Assembly: GCF_004103825.1 (NCBI RefSeq) | Contig: NZ_RYFI01000001.1 | Coordinates: 327,315 to 384,083 of the forward strand | Source of the DNA: Hansschlegelia zhihuaiae | GTDB taxonomy: Bacteria > Pseudomonadota > Alphaproteobacteria > Rhizobiales > Methylopilaceae | Direction of reading: 5' to 3' | DNA: 56,769 bases | Shown here: piece by piece, positions 31,419 to 39,432 of the stretch | Position numbering within the stretch: position 1 is the stretch's first letter | How the letters are laid out: each line of letters opens with the position of its first letter | Notes under the pieces: model-generated | What the model saw: the letters and a program-made list of their open reading frames with translations, nothing else | The model's database searches: none | What the model was told of the DNA's origin: nothing | Translations under genes and position numbers: made by a program

Positions 31419-33626
31419 ATGATCCGCGCTCTCCACCGTTGGCCGGGCCTGCTGGCTCTGGCTCTGGTTGTGATTCTGGCGCTCAGCGGCGCTGCGCTGT
31501 CGATCTTTCCGCCCGTGGAGCGCCTCGCCTCTCCTCAGACGGAAGCCGATCTGAGCGTTGCCGAACTCGCCGCACGCATCCAGGCCGCATATCCGGGCCT
31601 CGAGCGGATCCGGCGCGCGCCGTCGGGCCGGATCATGGCCGCCTGGCTCGATGGCGGCGGGCCGGGCGCTGCGGTCGTCGACCCCGCCACGGGTCGACGC
31701 GTCGCTTCAGCTGATCCCGACCAGGCCCAACGCTGGCTGACCAACCTGCACCGGTCGCTCTTCTTGGGGGACGCCGGCCGGATTGCGGCGGCGGCCGGCG
31801 CGGCCGCGATGCTGGCATTGTCGCTTTCCGGCGCGGTGCTGGTGGCGCGGCGCTCCGGCGGATGGCGGCGCTGGTTCGCGCGGTTGCGCGGCCCGTTGTC
31901 CGGCCGCCTGCATGTCGAGATCGCCCGCGCCGCGGTCGCCGGCCTGGCCTTGTCGTCGGCCACCGCGCTGTGGATGACAGCCTCCACCTTCGATCTTCTG
32001 CCCGACGGGGCCGCGTCGCCTGCGATCACGGCCGTGCCGAGCGGCAAGACGGGCTTTCCGATCGCAGCGATCGACCTGCTCAGACGCACCCCCGTTACCG
32101 AGTTGCGCGAACTCAGCTTTCCCTATCCCGGCGACGTCTCGGACGTCTTCACGCTGAAGACGGACCGGGGCGCCGGATCCATCGACCAGGGGACCGGAGC
32201 GGTGCTGGGCTGGGCCGGCCTGACGGGATGGGAGCGCGTCTCCGAGACGATCTCCATGCTTCATACCGGTCGGGGCGCCGCGGCGTTCGGCTTGGCGCTC
32301 GGCCTGATGGCCATGGGCGTGCCGGCCATGGGTGGAACGGGCGTCCTCGTCTGGCTGGCGCGCAAACGGAGCAGCCCGCGGATTCGCGGCAACCAGCCCG
32401 CTGGCAGGGCGGAGACGATCCTCCTCGTCGGGAGCGAGGGCGGCAGCACCTGGGGCTTCGCGGCGACGCTGCACAGGGCGCTGACCGAGGCGGGTCAGAC
32501 CGTCCACGCGGCTCCGATGGCGGCCTTCGATCCGGACCGCTATGCCCGGGCCAGGCGCATCATCATTCTCGCCGCGACCTATGGGAACGGCGATGCGCCC
32601 GCCTCGGCCAAGGGTTTTCTCGACCGGCTGGCGCAGCTTGAAGCGGTCCCCGCCGCGCCGCTCGCGGTGATCGGGTTCGGCGACCGCAGCTTTCCCGCCT
32701 TCTGCGCCTTCGCGAAAGCTGTGTCTGCGGCGGCCGCGGCGAAAGGTTGGCGCGAACTCGTTCCCTTCGACGCTGTGGACCGCCAATCGCCGCAGGATTT
32801 CGCCCGTTGGGGTCGCGCTCTCGGGCAGGCCCTGGGAATCGACCTGGCCCTCGCGCACCAGCCGATTCCAGCGGCCTTTCAGCGGCTCACGCTGATCGGG
32901 CGGCGCGATTATGGAGCCGATGTGCAGGCGCCGACCGCGATCCTGCGCTTCTCCCTGCCGAAGGTTTCGCTGTGGCGGCGACTGACTGGAAAGGGCTTCG
33001 GGCGCTTCCGCGCGGGCGACCTTCTCGGCGTCCTGCCTGACGGGTCCGGCCTTCCGCGGTTTTATTCGCTCGCGTCCGGGCGTCGCGACGGCTTCGTGGA
33101 GATCGTCGTGAAGAAACATCCGGGCGGGCTCTGTTCCGGCCAGCTCATGGCGCTCGAGCCGGGTGACCCGGTGTCGGCTTTCCTCCGCCGCAATCCCCGC
33201 TTCCATCCCGCGCCGGATCGCGCGCCGCTGATCCTGATCGGCGCGGGGACGGGGATCGGCCCGCTCGCGGGCTTCGTCCGGGACAACGCGCGCCGGCGTC
33301 CCATCCACCTGTTCTTCGGGATGCGCCATCCCGACAGCGACTTCCTTTACGGCGAGGAGCTCGCGGGCTGGCAGGCCGAGGGCCGCGTCGCGCAGCTCGT
33401 CACGGCGGTCTCGCGGGGCGCGAAGCCCCATTACGTCCAGGACGCGCTGCGCTCCGAAGGCGCCCAGGTCGCGCGGCTGATCCGGAGCGGCGCGCGCGTG
33501 ATGGTCTGCGGCGGACGCGACATGGCCGTAGGCGTCGCCGAGGCGCTTGCGGACATTCTCGCGCCTTGGGGAGTGAGCGCCGCCGCGCTGAAGGCGGAGG
33601 GACGGTATGTCGAAGACGTCTACTGA
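31419..33626 (+). CDS. PepSY-associated membrane protein fused to flavodoxin/FAD/NADPH reductase
   Basis: 735 residues from the ATG at 31419; a GTG at 31404 overlapping the previous stop is the alternative. The N-terminal third is a PepSY-type membrane protein: a first helix, a PepSY-like region at 35-110, and further helices near 125-150, 175-195 and 285-310. A flavodoxin-like domain (TYGNGDAPAS) follows at about 325-465. A cytochrome P450 reductase-like FAD/NAD(P) module carries RFYSLAS, GAGTGIGPLAG and a C-terminal VMVCGGRDMA motif. It should move electrons from NADPH across the membrane to an outside acceptor, probably the flavinylated DUF2271 protein. Confidence 0.85.
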   Translation: MIRALHRWPGLLALALVVILALSGAALSIFPPVERLASPQTEADLSVAELAARIQAAYPGLERIRRAPSGRIMAAWLDGGGPGAAVVDPATGRRVASADPDQAQRWLTNLHRSLFLGDAGRIAAAAGAAAMLALSLSGAVLVARRSGGWRRWFARLRGPLSGRLHVEIARAAVAGLALSSATALWMTASTFDLLPDGAASPAITAVPSGKTGFPIAAIDLLRRTPVTELRELSFPYPGDVSDVFTLKTDRGAGSIDQGTGAVLGWAGLTGWERVSETISMLHTGRGAAAFGLALGLMAMGVPAMGGTGVLVWLARKRSSPRIRGNQPAGRAETILLVGSEGGSTWGFAATLHRALTEAGQTVHAAPMAAFDPDRYARARRIIILAATYGNGDAPASAKGFLDRLAQLEAVPAAPLAVIGFGDRSFPAFCAFAKAVSAAAAAKGWRELVPFDAVDRQSPQDFARWGRALGQALGIDLALAHQPIPAAFQRLTLIGRRDYGADVQAPTAILRFSLPKVSLWRRLTGKGFGRFRAGDLLGVLPDGSGLPRFYSLASGRRDGFVEIVVKKHPGGLCSGQLMALEPGDPVSAFLRRNPRFHPAPDRAPLILIGAGTGIGPLAGFVRDNARRRPIHLFFGMRHPDSDFLYGEELAGWQAEGRVAQLVTAVSRGAKPHYVQDALRSEGAQVARLIRSGARVMVCGGRDMAVGVAEALADILAPWGVSAAALKAEGRYVEDVY

Positions 33627-34611
33627 CCTGGTGCGGCGCGCGCTGAACGGTCCCACGATGGGAACCCTCTGGTCCGCTCTGTTCCATGCGGCGCCGGAAC
33701 TCGACCCCGGGACCGTGCAGGCGGCGCTGCAGGCTGCGGTCGACGAGGTGGACGCGCAGATGTCCACCTGGAAACCTGACAGCGAGCTCATGCGTCTGAA
33801 CGCGGCCCCGGTCGGGGAATGGCTCGCGGCGCCGGCTCGCCTGCTGGAGGTCCTGCGCATCGGGCTGGAGATCGGGCGCGCCTCGGGCGCAGCCTTCGAC
33901 ATCGGCATGGGGGATGCGGTCGCCGCCTGGGGGTTCGGCTGCGAGGCTGCTTCGCCCGAGCGGATCCGCGCCGCGATGGCCGCCCCGCGAGGTCCCGCGC
34001 AGGAGGCGATCGAACTCGACGGGACGACGGGCCGCGTGCGGAAACGCCGGCCGATCGCCCTCGACCTCAACGGGATCGCCAAGGGCTATGGCGTCGACCG
34101 ACTCGCGGAAACGCTGGGCGGCTTCGGCGTCGGCTCCGCGCTTGTTGGAATCGACGGAGAAATGCGGGCGCTTGGCCTGAGGTCCGATCGCGAACCGTGG
34201 GCCATTGCGGTGGAGGCGCCCGACCCGATGCGCCGCGCGCCGAACTCCATCCTCACGCTTCAGGACGCCGCCGTCGCGACCTCCGGCGACTACCGTCACT
34301 GGATCGAAATGCAGGGACGCCGCCTGTCGCACACCATGGATCCGAAGCGCGGCGCGCCGCTCGTGACCTCGCCCGCCTCGGTCACCGTCGTCGCCCGCAC
34401 CTGCGCCGAGGCGGACGCATGGGCGACCGCTCTCATGGTGCTTGGCCTGGAGGCCGGCGCGGAGATGGCGCGTCACCGCGGTCTCGACGCCCTCTTTCTC
34501 ATGCGCGATGATGACGGAGCCATCCAGGGGGCAGGCGTCGGACATCTGTTTTCCGAGGGGCCAGCGGCGATCGCCTCGGGCCGAGGAATTGAGGCGCATG
34601 GAAGACGCTAG
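33607..34611 (+). CDS. apbE: FAD:protein FMN transferase ApbE, without signal peptide
   Basis: 334 residues. ApbE motifs are present: GTLWS at the start, AFDIGMG, LDLNGIAKGYGVD, VGIDGEMRALG, then ATSGDYRHW and HTMDPKRGAP. The enzyme moves FMN from FAD to Thr/Ser of target proteins. It overlaps the diflavin gene by 20 bp. Oddity: it has neither a signal peptide nor a lipobox, and an in-frame TGA at 33589 rules out a longer start. It therefore appears cytoplasmic, whereas most ApbE proteins act outside the membrane. The adjacent DUF2271 protein is the likely substrate. Confidence 0.88.
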   Translation: MSKTSTDLVRRALNGPTMGTLWSALFHAAPELDPGTVQAALQAAVDEVDAQMSTWKPDSELMRLNAAPVGEWLAAPARLLEVLRIGLEIGRASGAAFDIGMGDAVAAWGFGCEAASPERIRAAMAAPRGPAQEAIELDGTTGRVRKRRPIALDLNGIAKGYGVDRLAETLGGFGVGSALVGIDGEMRALGLRSDREPWAIAVEAPDPMRRAPNSILTLQDAAVATSGDYRHWIEMQGRRLSHTMDPKRGAPLVTSPASVTVVARTCAEADAWATALMVLGLEAGAEMARHRGLDALFLMRDDDGAIQGAGVGHLFSEGPAAIASGRGIEAHGRR

Positions 34612-36499
34612 GGTCGACCGGTGGAAGACGGCCCTCCTGGCGCTCGCGGTCGCGGGCCTTGCGGCCGGACTGGCCTTCGTTGTCTCCGGCAATGCCGAGG
34701 CGGCTGAGATCGCCTGGTTCGTCGGGGTCGCGCCGGTTCTGGCCGCGCTGTTGATCGAGATCCTGCGCAGCCTGCGCCGGGGAGACGTCGGGCTCGACAT
34801 CGTCGCGGCGTTGTCCATGTCCGCCGCTCTCGCGTTCGGCGAGGCGTTGGCTGCGGCGGTCGTCGCGGTCATGTATTCCGGCGGCGCCTTCCTTGAGAGC
34901 TTCGCCGAAGGCCGCGCGCGGCGCGAGATGAAGGATCTCCTGTCCCGCGCGCCGCGAACCGCCACCCGGCATCGGGATGGCGGCCTGGAGGAGATCCCCC
35001 TCGACGCGATCGAGGCCGGCGACCGGCTGCTGATCCGGCAGGGGGACGTGGCGCCGGTGGACGGCGTGATCGCCTCCGACGTAGCCTTTCTCGACACATC
35101 AGCCTTGACCGGGGAGTCGCTGCCAGCGCGTCTGCCGCGCGGAGCCGAGGCCATGAGCGGCTCCGCCAATGCGGGCGAGGCGTTCGACCTCGTGGCCACG
35201 CGCCGCGCGGCCGAGAGCACCTATGCGGGGATCGTGCGGCTGGTCGAGGAGGCGCAACGGTCCAAGGCGCCGATGGCGCGGCTGGCCGACCGCTGGTCGG
35301 TAGGCTTCCTCGTCGTCACCGTCGCGCTCGCGTTCGCCGCCTGGTGGTTCACGGGCGATCCGATCCGGGCCGTCGCCGTGCTGGTGGTGGCGACGCCATG
35401 TCCCTTGATCCTGGCGGTGCCGGTCGCGCTGGTGGCGGGCCTGTCGCGAGCGGCGCATTTCGGCGTGCTGGTGAAGGGGGCCGCGCCGCTCGAGACGATG
35501 GCGCGGACCCACACGCTGATCCTCGACAAAACCGGCACGCTGACCGACGGGCGCCCGCGGATCGTCGCGTTCGACAGCCATGGCGGCATGGCCGAACAGG
35601 ATGTGCTCCGCCTCGCCGCCGGACTGGAGCAGGCGTCTCAGCATCCGGTCGCGCGGGCCATCGTGGCGGCGGCCCGGACGCGCGGCATGGCGCTTCCCGT
35701 GCCCTCGGACGTCGCCGAGACGCCGGGCGAGGGCGTCGTGGGACTGGTCGACGGCCGCAAGGTCGTCGTGGGCGGTCACGGTTTCGTGGCGAAGCGCGTG
35801 CGTCGAATAGTCGACGATCATCCGGCCCTTGAGGCCGGCTCGGTCCTCGTCGCCGTCGCAGTGGACGGCGAAATGGCGGGGCATCTCCTGATGGCCGACC
35901 CTCTTCGCGAAGACGCGGGCGCCATGCTCGGCAGGCTCCGTAAGGAAGGCGCTGGACGTATTCTGCTGGCGACGGGCGACCGCGTCCAGGTCGCGGAACG
36001 GGTGACGAAAGGGCTTGGTTTTGACGGCGTTCGGGCCGGGCTGACCCCTGACCAGAAGGTTCTTCTCGTCCTGACGGAGCGTAAGAATGGGCCCGTCATG
36101 ATGGTGGGCGACGGCGTGAACGACGCGCCTGCGCTCGCAGCGGCGGACGTGGGCGTTGCGATGGGAGCCCGTGGCGCCGCCGCTTCGGCCGAGGCAGCCG
36201 ACGTCGTGCTTCTGGTCGACAGGATCGACCGTCTGGGGATGGGAATCGAGATCGCCCGGCGCTCGCGGCGCATCGCCGTCGAAAGCGTCGTGGCGGGCGT
36301 CGGCATGTCCGTTCTAGGCATGGTCGCCGCCGCCTTCGGCTACCTGACCCCGGTGCAGGGCGCGCTCCTTCAGGAAGCGATCGACGTGGCGGTCATCCTG
36401 AACGCTCTGCGCGCGTTGCGCATCGAGCCGCACGAGCCCGGGTCGCACCGCGCCCCGGAGGCGCTGGCCGCCGCTCGTATTGAAGGAACCGCGTCATAA
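34598..36499 (+). CDS. P1B-type heavy-metal-transporting ATPase without N-terminal metal-binding domain
   Basis: 633 residues. Motifs in order: ALTGES (actuator), ATPCPL in the transport helix, DKTGTLTDG (phosphorylation Asp), SQHPVARA (nucleotide-binding His-Pro) and GDGVNDAPAL. Six to eight membrane helices. The protein starts directly with the first helix, so the usual HMA or His-rich N-terminal domain is missing. The transport motif is TPC instead of CPC, which leaves the metal uncertain. The start at 34598 overlaps apbE by 14 bp, so it belongs to the same transcript. Confidence 0.87.
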   Translation: MEDARVDRWKTALLALAVAGLAAGLAFVVSGNAEAAEIAWFVGVAPVLAALLIEILRSLRRGDVGLDIVAALSMSAALAFGEALAAAVVAVMYSGGAFLESFAEGRARREMKDLLSRAPRTATRHRDGGLEEIPLDAIEAGDRLLIRQGDVAPVDGVIASDVAFLDTSALTGESLPARLPRGAEAMSGSANAGEAFDLVATRRAAESTYAGIVRLVEEAQRSKAPMARLADRWSVGFLVVTVALAFAAWWFTGDPIRAVAVLVVATPCPLILAVPVALVAGLSRAAHFGVLVKGAAPLETMARTHTLILDKTGTLTDGRPRIVAFDSHGGMAEQDVLRLAAGLEQASQHPVARAIVAAARTRGMALPVPSDVAETPGEGVVGLVDGRKVVVGGHGFVAKRVRRIVDDHPALEAGSVLVAVAVDGEMAGHLLMADPLREDAGAMLGRLRKEGAGRILLATGDRVQVAERVTKGLGFDGVRAGLTPDQKVLLVLTERKNGPVMMVGDGVNDAPALAAADVGVAMGARGAAASAEAADVVLLVDRIDRLGMGIEIARRSRRIAVESVVAGVGMSVLGMVAAAFGYLTPVQGALLQEAIDVAVILNALRALRIEPHEPGSHRAPEALAAARIEGTAS

Positions 36500-36525
36500 G
36501 CCGCCTCGCTCACTCCGAAGTCCAC

Positions 36526-37197
36526 ATGGTTCAGCGCATCGGCTGGTTGCGCGCCGCGGTTCTGGGGGCGAACGACGGGCTCGTCTCGACCGCGAGTCTC
36601 GTCGTCGGCGTCGCCGCCGCCGGATCCGGACGCACGGAGGTCCTGATCGCCGGCCTCGCCGGACTGGTCGCCGGAGCGATGTCGATGGCCGCGGGCGAAT
36701 ACGTCTCGGTCAGTTCGCAGGCTGACGCCGAACAGGCCGACATCGCGCGCGAGACCCGGGAGTTGAGGGAGACGCCTGAGGAGGAGCTCGACGAGCTGAC
36801 GCGCATCTATGTCGAGCGCGGCCTCGACGAGCCTCTGGCCCGGCAGGTCGCCGTTCAGCTCACGGAGAAAGACGCCCTCGGCGCCCACTCACGCGACGAG
36901 CTTGGCATCTCCGAAACCGTGACCGCTCATCCGCTTCAGGCCGCGCTCGTCTCGGCTGTCACCTTCGCCTCCGGGGCCGTCGTCCCATTGGTCGTGGCCC
37001 TGGTGGCGCCTGCGCCCGGGATCACGCTCTTGGTCGCGGTCACGACGTTGTTCGGGCTCGCGGCGCTCGGCGGCCTCGGCGCTTCGGCCGGCGGCGCAGG
37101 GATCGTCAAGGGAGCGGTTCGCGTCACCTTCTGGGGCGCGCTCGCCATGGCCGCGACCGCCGCGGTCGGGGTGATCTTCGGCGTGACCGCAGGTTGA
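36526..37197 (+). CDS. VIT1/CCC1 family Fe2+/Mn2+ transporter
   Basis: 223 residues with five membrane helices. Characteristic motifs are GANDGLVSTASLVVGV at the N-terminus and AGLVAGAMSMAAGEYVSVSSQ in the second helix pair. A central hydrophilic metal-binding domain (rich in Glu/Arg, about 66-125) follows, then three C-terminal helices. Homologues move Fe(II) or Mn(II) out of the cytoplasm. It follows the P-type ATPase by 26 bp and is the last gene of the island before the tRNA. Confidence 0.87.
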   Translation: MVQRIGWLRAAVLGANDGLVSTASLVVGVAAAGSGRTEVLIAGLAGLVAGAMSMAAGEYVSVSSQADAEQADIARETRELRETPEEELDELTRIYVERGLDEPLARQVAVQLTEKDALGAHSRDELGISETVTAHPLQAALVSAVTFASGAVVPLVVALVAPAPGITLLVAVTTLFGLAALGGLGASAGGAGIVKGAVRVTFWGALAMAATAAVGVIFGVTAG

Positions 37198-37526
37198 GGA
37201 TGGCGTTGAGCCAATCCTCCGCCCGCGGCAGCCAATTTTCCTTGCCCGACCGGACAGGCCGGCGGACCGCACAGAAAGTGGACCGCGAGCTTCATACCTG
37301 AATCGTCCGCTTTTGGGCGAGGCGTCAACTTCCACTCTTGACCCCACGAACGGTCTTCCGCCGCACCCTCGCACACTGAAGCGACGGCGCGACTTCATAT
37401 CGGCTGTGTCGCCGGCCCATGTAACCCGCATGTAACCGCGGCCACTCGGCCTCCCGCGCCGTCTCGGGACCATACCCCGAAAACGACGAAAGCCGCGGAA
37501 TGTCCGCGGCTTTTCGGCAGTCTTGA
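37198..37526. other. Intergenic region at the right island edge
   Basis: 329 bp between the VIT gene and the attachment-site repeat. It contains the tRNA-side hairpin at 37491-37511. I see no integrase, coding frame or RNA gene. Confidence 0.5.
37491..37511. terminator. Hairpin terminator downstream of tRNA-Gly
   Basis: AGCCGCGGA-ATG-TCCGCGGCT, 18 bp past the tRNA 3' end on the minus strand. The same hairpin with a changed loop stands beside the tRNA fragment at 14078-14098. Confidence 0.68.
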
Positions 37527-37574
37527 GACTGGAGCGGGCGAAGGGATTCGAACCCTCGACCCCAACCTTGGCAA
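37527..37574 (-). repeat. Proximal copy of the 48-bp attachment-site repeat
   Basis: It overlaps the 3' half of the intact tRNA-Gly and is identical to 14114-14161, in the same orientation. The identity ends exactly at the 5' edge of the anticodon loop (minus strand). Confidence 0.8.
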
Positions 37575-37604
37575 GGTTGTGCTCTACCCCTGAGCTACAC
37601 CCGC
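37530..37604 (-). tRNA. tRNA-Gly(GCC)
   Basis: 75 bases including an encoded CCA. The acceptor stem GCGGGTG/CGCCCGC pairs fully with one G-U. The D-arm starts GCTCAGGGGTAGAGC. The anticodon stem CAACC/GGTTG encloses TTGCCAA with anticodon GCC (37570-37572 on the complementary strand). The T-arm GAGGG-TTCGAAT-CCCTT is intact. It is transcribed leftward, toward the island. Confidence 0.96.
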
Positions 37605-37792
37605 ATAGAACCAGTCGGTCAAACGGGGTGGGTGACCCCGCGAGACGCGCTCTATGCCGCAACGGCCGGGCGATTGCAAGGCGGTTCGCGCGATCCTGCG
37701 GCGCGGAATCGACCGCCCGGCTGTCATGGTGCTAAAGGCGCGCGGTCGAGCGGCGTCGAGCCGCTCGGTCCTCTGGCTGAGCCGGGCGAGAC

Positions 37793-38911
37793 ATGAAGAT
37801 CCTGCTGATCAACGACACCGGCGTGAAATCCCATATCGGCTGCCAGGCCGTGTCCAACGCCCACGCCCGCATGATCGGGCGGCTCGGCCACGCGGTCTCG
37901 GCGCGAATCTTCGTGAACGAGCTGCCGCGTGAGGAGTTCGACCGCTTCGACGACGCGCTCGCCGCCGTCGGGCGCGACGAAAAGTTCCTCGAGGCGCTCG
38001 AGGGCGCTGAGGCGGTCGCGGTCAACGGCGAAGGCACCATCCATCACGGCGGCGGCCTCGTGCTGGTGGCGGCGCTCGAGCTCGCGCGCCGGGACAAGCG
38101 CCCGACGCTGCTGATCAACAGCCTGCTGCAGGACGTCGCCGTCGACGCCGAAATCTTCAACGGCTTCGACTACGTCTCGGTGCGCGACCCGCGTTCGCGC
38201 GCCTATTGCGAATGGCGCGGAATCCGCTGCGTCGAGACCTTCGATTCGGTGGTGGCGGCGGATTTCTCGGCTGAAGGAGACGATCTCGGCGGCAGGATCG
38301 CGGTCACGGACTGGGGCAAGGCCAACGACGCGACCGCCGGCGCCGCGGCGAGCCGCCTGATGCAGTCGGACGATTTCGGGCCCGAGACCGTCCGCTACCC
38401 GATGCACGCCGAGGGCGCGGTCGGCCTGTGGCGCGGCGCGGTCGCGACGCTTTCGACCAGCCGGATGGTCGTCACCAGCCGGCATCACGGCGTCTATCTC
38501 GCGGCGCTCTCGGGCCGACCCTTCGTGGCGCTGCGCGGCTCGACCTGGAAGGTGCAGGGGTTCCTGGACGCGCTCGGCGGAAATCTGCCGATCGTCGAGA
38601 GCATCTTCGACCTCCGCGCCGCGATCGAGCGCATCGACCAGTGGCGGCCGACCTTCGAGGCGGCGCAGGCGCGGCTGCGCGAGGCTTCCGAGCTCCAGCA
38701 TTTCGCACCGCTCGGGCGCGGCGAAGACTCGGACGAGGCCCGCGAGATCATGAAGCTCGGCCGCGACATCGCCTCGCGAGAGGAGCTTCTCAGGATCGAT
38801 TCGAAGCGCATGGGCCGCCACCGCGAGCGCGAGGCGCGCTGGGCCGAGCAGCTGTCGGGAAAGAAGCCGAAAAAGCGCTCGGCGCTGTCCCGGTGGTTCG
38901 GGCGCCGCTGA
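37793..38911 (+). CDS. Polysaccharide pyruvyl transferase family protein
   Basis: 372 residues. It has the Rossmann-like start KILLINDTG, a mid motif VNGEGTIHHG and the C-terminal SRHHGVYLAALSGRP, which are hallmarks of the polysaccharide pyruvyl transferase/CsaB family. Members transfer pyruvate from PEP to sugars of exopolysaccharide or cell wall polymers; the acceptor here is unknown. The last 60 residues are charged and basic. Its stop overlaps the start of the next gene by one base (TGATG). It is the first gene to the right of the island. Confidence 0.83.
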   Translation: MKILLINDTGVKSHIGCQAVSNAHARMIGRLGHAVSARIFVNELPREEFDRFDDALAAVGRDEKFLEALEGAEAVAVNGEGTIHHGGGLVLVAALELARRDKRPTLLINSLLQDVAVDAEIFNGFDYVSVRDPRSRAYCEWRGIRCVETFDSVVAADFSAEGDDLGGRIAVTDWGKANDATAGAAASRLMQSDDFGPETVRYPMHAEGAVGLWRGAVATLSTSRMVVTSRHHGVYLAALSGRPFVALRGSTWKVQGFLDALGGNLPIVESIFDLRAAIERIDQWRPTFEAAQARLREASELQHFAPLGRGEDSDEAREIMKLGRDIASREELLRIDSKRMGRHREREARWAEQLSGKKPKKRSALSRWFGRR

Positions 38912-39432
38912 TGGCCGCGAGCCGCGCGGAGCTGATGGCCTATCTCGACGGGCTCGGGATCCGGACGGAGACGATCGAGCACCCGGCGGTGTTCACGGTC
39001 GCGGAGTCGGCGCATCTGAGAAGCCGGATCGTCGGCGGCAAGTCCAAAAACCTGTTCCTGAAGGACCGCAAGGGGCGGCTCTTCCTGCTGACCGCGGAGG
39101 ACGAGGCGGAAGTGGACCTCAAGCGCCTCCACGAAAAGCTCGGCGCGCAGGGGCGGTTCTCCTTCGCCTCCGCCGAGCTGCTGCGCGAGGTCTGGGGCGT
39201 CGAGCCGGGCTCGGTGACGCCCTTCGGCGCGATCAACGACCGCGAGGGCCGCGTGACGGTGGCGCTCGACGCAGGGCTGCTGGCGCATGGAAGGGTCAAT
39301 TTCCACCCGCTCGAGAACACGGCCACCACCGCGGTCTCGGCCGAAGATCTGATCCGCTTCCTGCGCGCGACCGGCCATGAGCCGCTGATCGTCGATCTGA
39401 CGGGCGTAGGCGAAGCCGCCGAGGCGTCATGA
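38911..39432 (+). CDS. Prolyl-tRNA editing deacylase (YbaK/ProX family)
   Basis: 173 residues forming a single YbaK/ProX editing domain. Conserved pieces are HPAVFTVAES, the K-NLFLKD strand with GRLFLLTA, and FHPLENTATTAVS with the family's ENTATT motif. It hydrolyses mischarged Ala-tRNA(Pro) as a free-standing factor in the cytoplasm. The start ATG at 38911 overlaps the previous stop, and the length fits the family. It overlaps the next gene by four bases. Confidence 0.88.
   Translation: MAASRAELMAYLDGLGIRTETIEHPAVFTVAESAHLRSRIVGGKSKNLFLKDRKGRLFLLTAEDEAEVDLKRLHEKLGAQGRFSFASAELLREVWGVEPGSVTPFGAINDREGRVTVALDAGLLAHGRVNFHPLENTATTAVSAEDLIRFLRATGHEPLIVDLTGVGEAAEAS

Larger units (their letters stand above)
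14114..37574. mobile_element. Probable genomic island integrated at tRNA-Gly(GCC)
   Basis: The island is about 23.4 kb. Its ends are a perfect 48-bp direct repeat (14114-14161 and 37527-37574) that runs from just past the tRNA 3' end to the last base of the anticodon loop. The intact tRNA is at the right end and points into the island. This is the geometry left by tyrosine-integrase insertion into a tRNA 3' half. The cargo is tsdBA, a persulfide operon, dsbA/dsbD, two two-component systems, a PepSY-flavin-ApbE module, a P-type ATPase and a VIT transporter. No integrase or mobility gene was recognised, so the element may be decayed or mobilised in trans. An alternative is a decayed second tRNA-Gly copy unrelated to integration. 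Confidence 0.58.

Noticed and set aside
31707-35220. Long minus-strand open frames opposite the diflavin, apbE and ATPase genes
   Set aside because: Low-complexity shadows; the plus-strand genes have complete family motifs and overlapping starts and stops.
36936-37662. Minus-strand frames across the right island edge as a possible integrase
   Set aside because: No tyrosine or serine recombinase motif (R..H-x-x-R..Y or catalytic Ser) can be found, and the frames run through the tRNA and the VIT gene.
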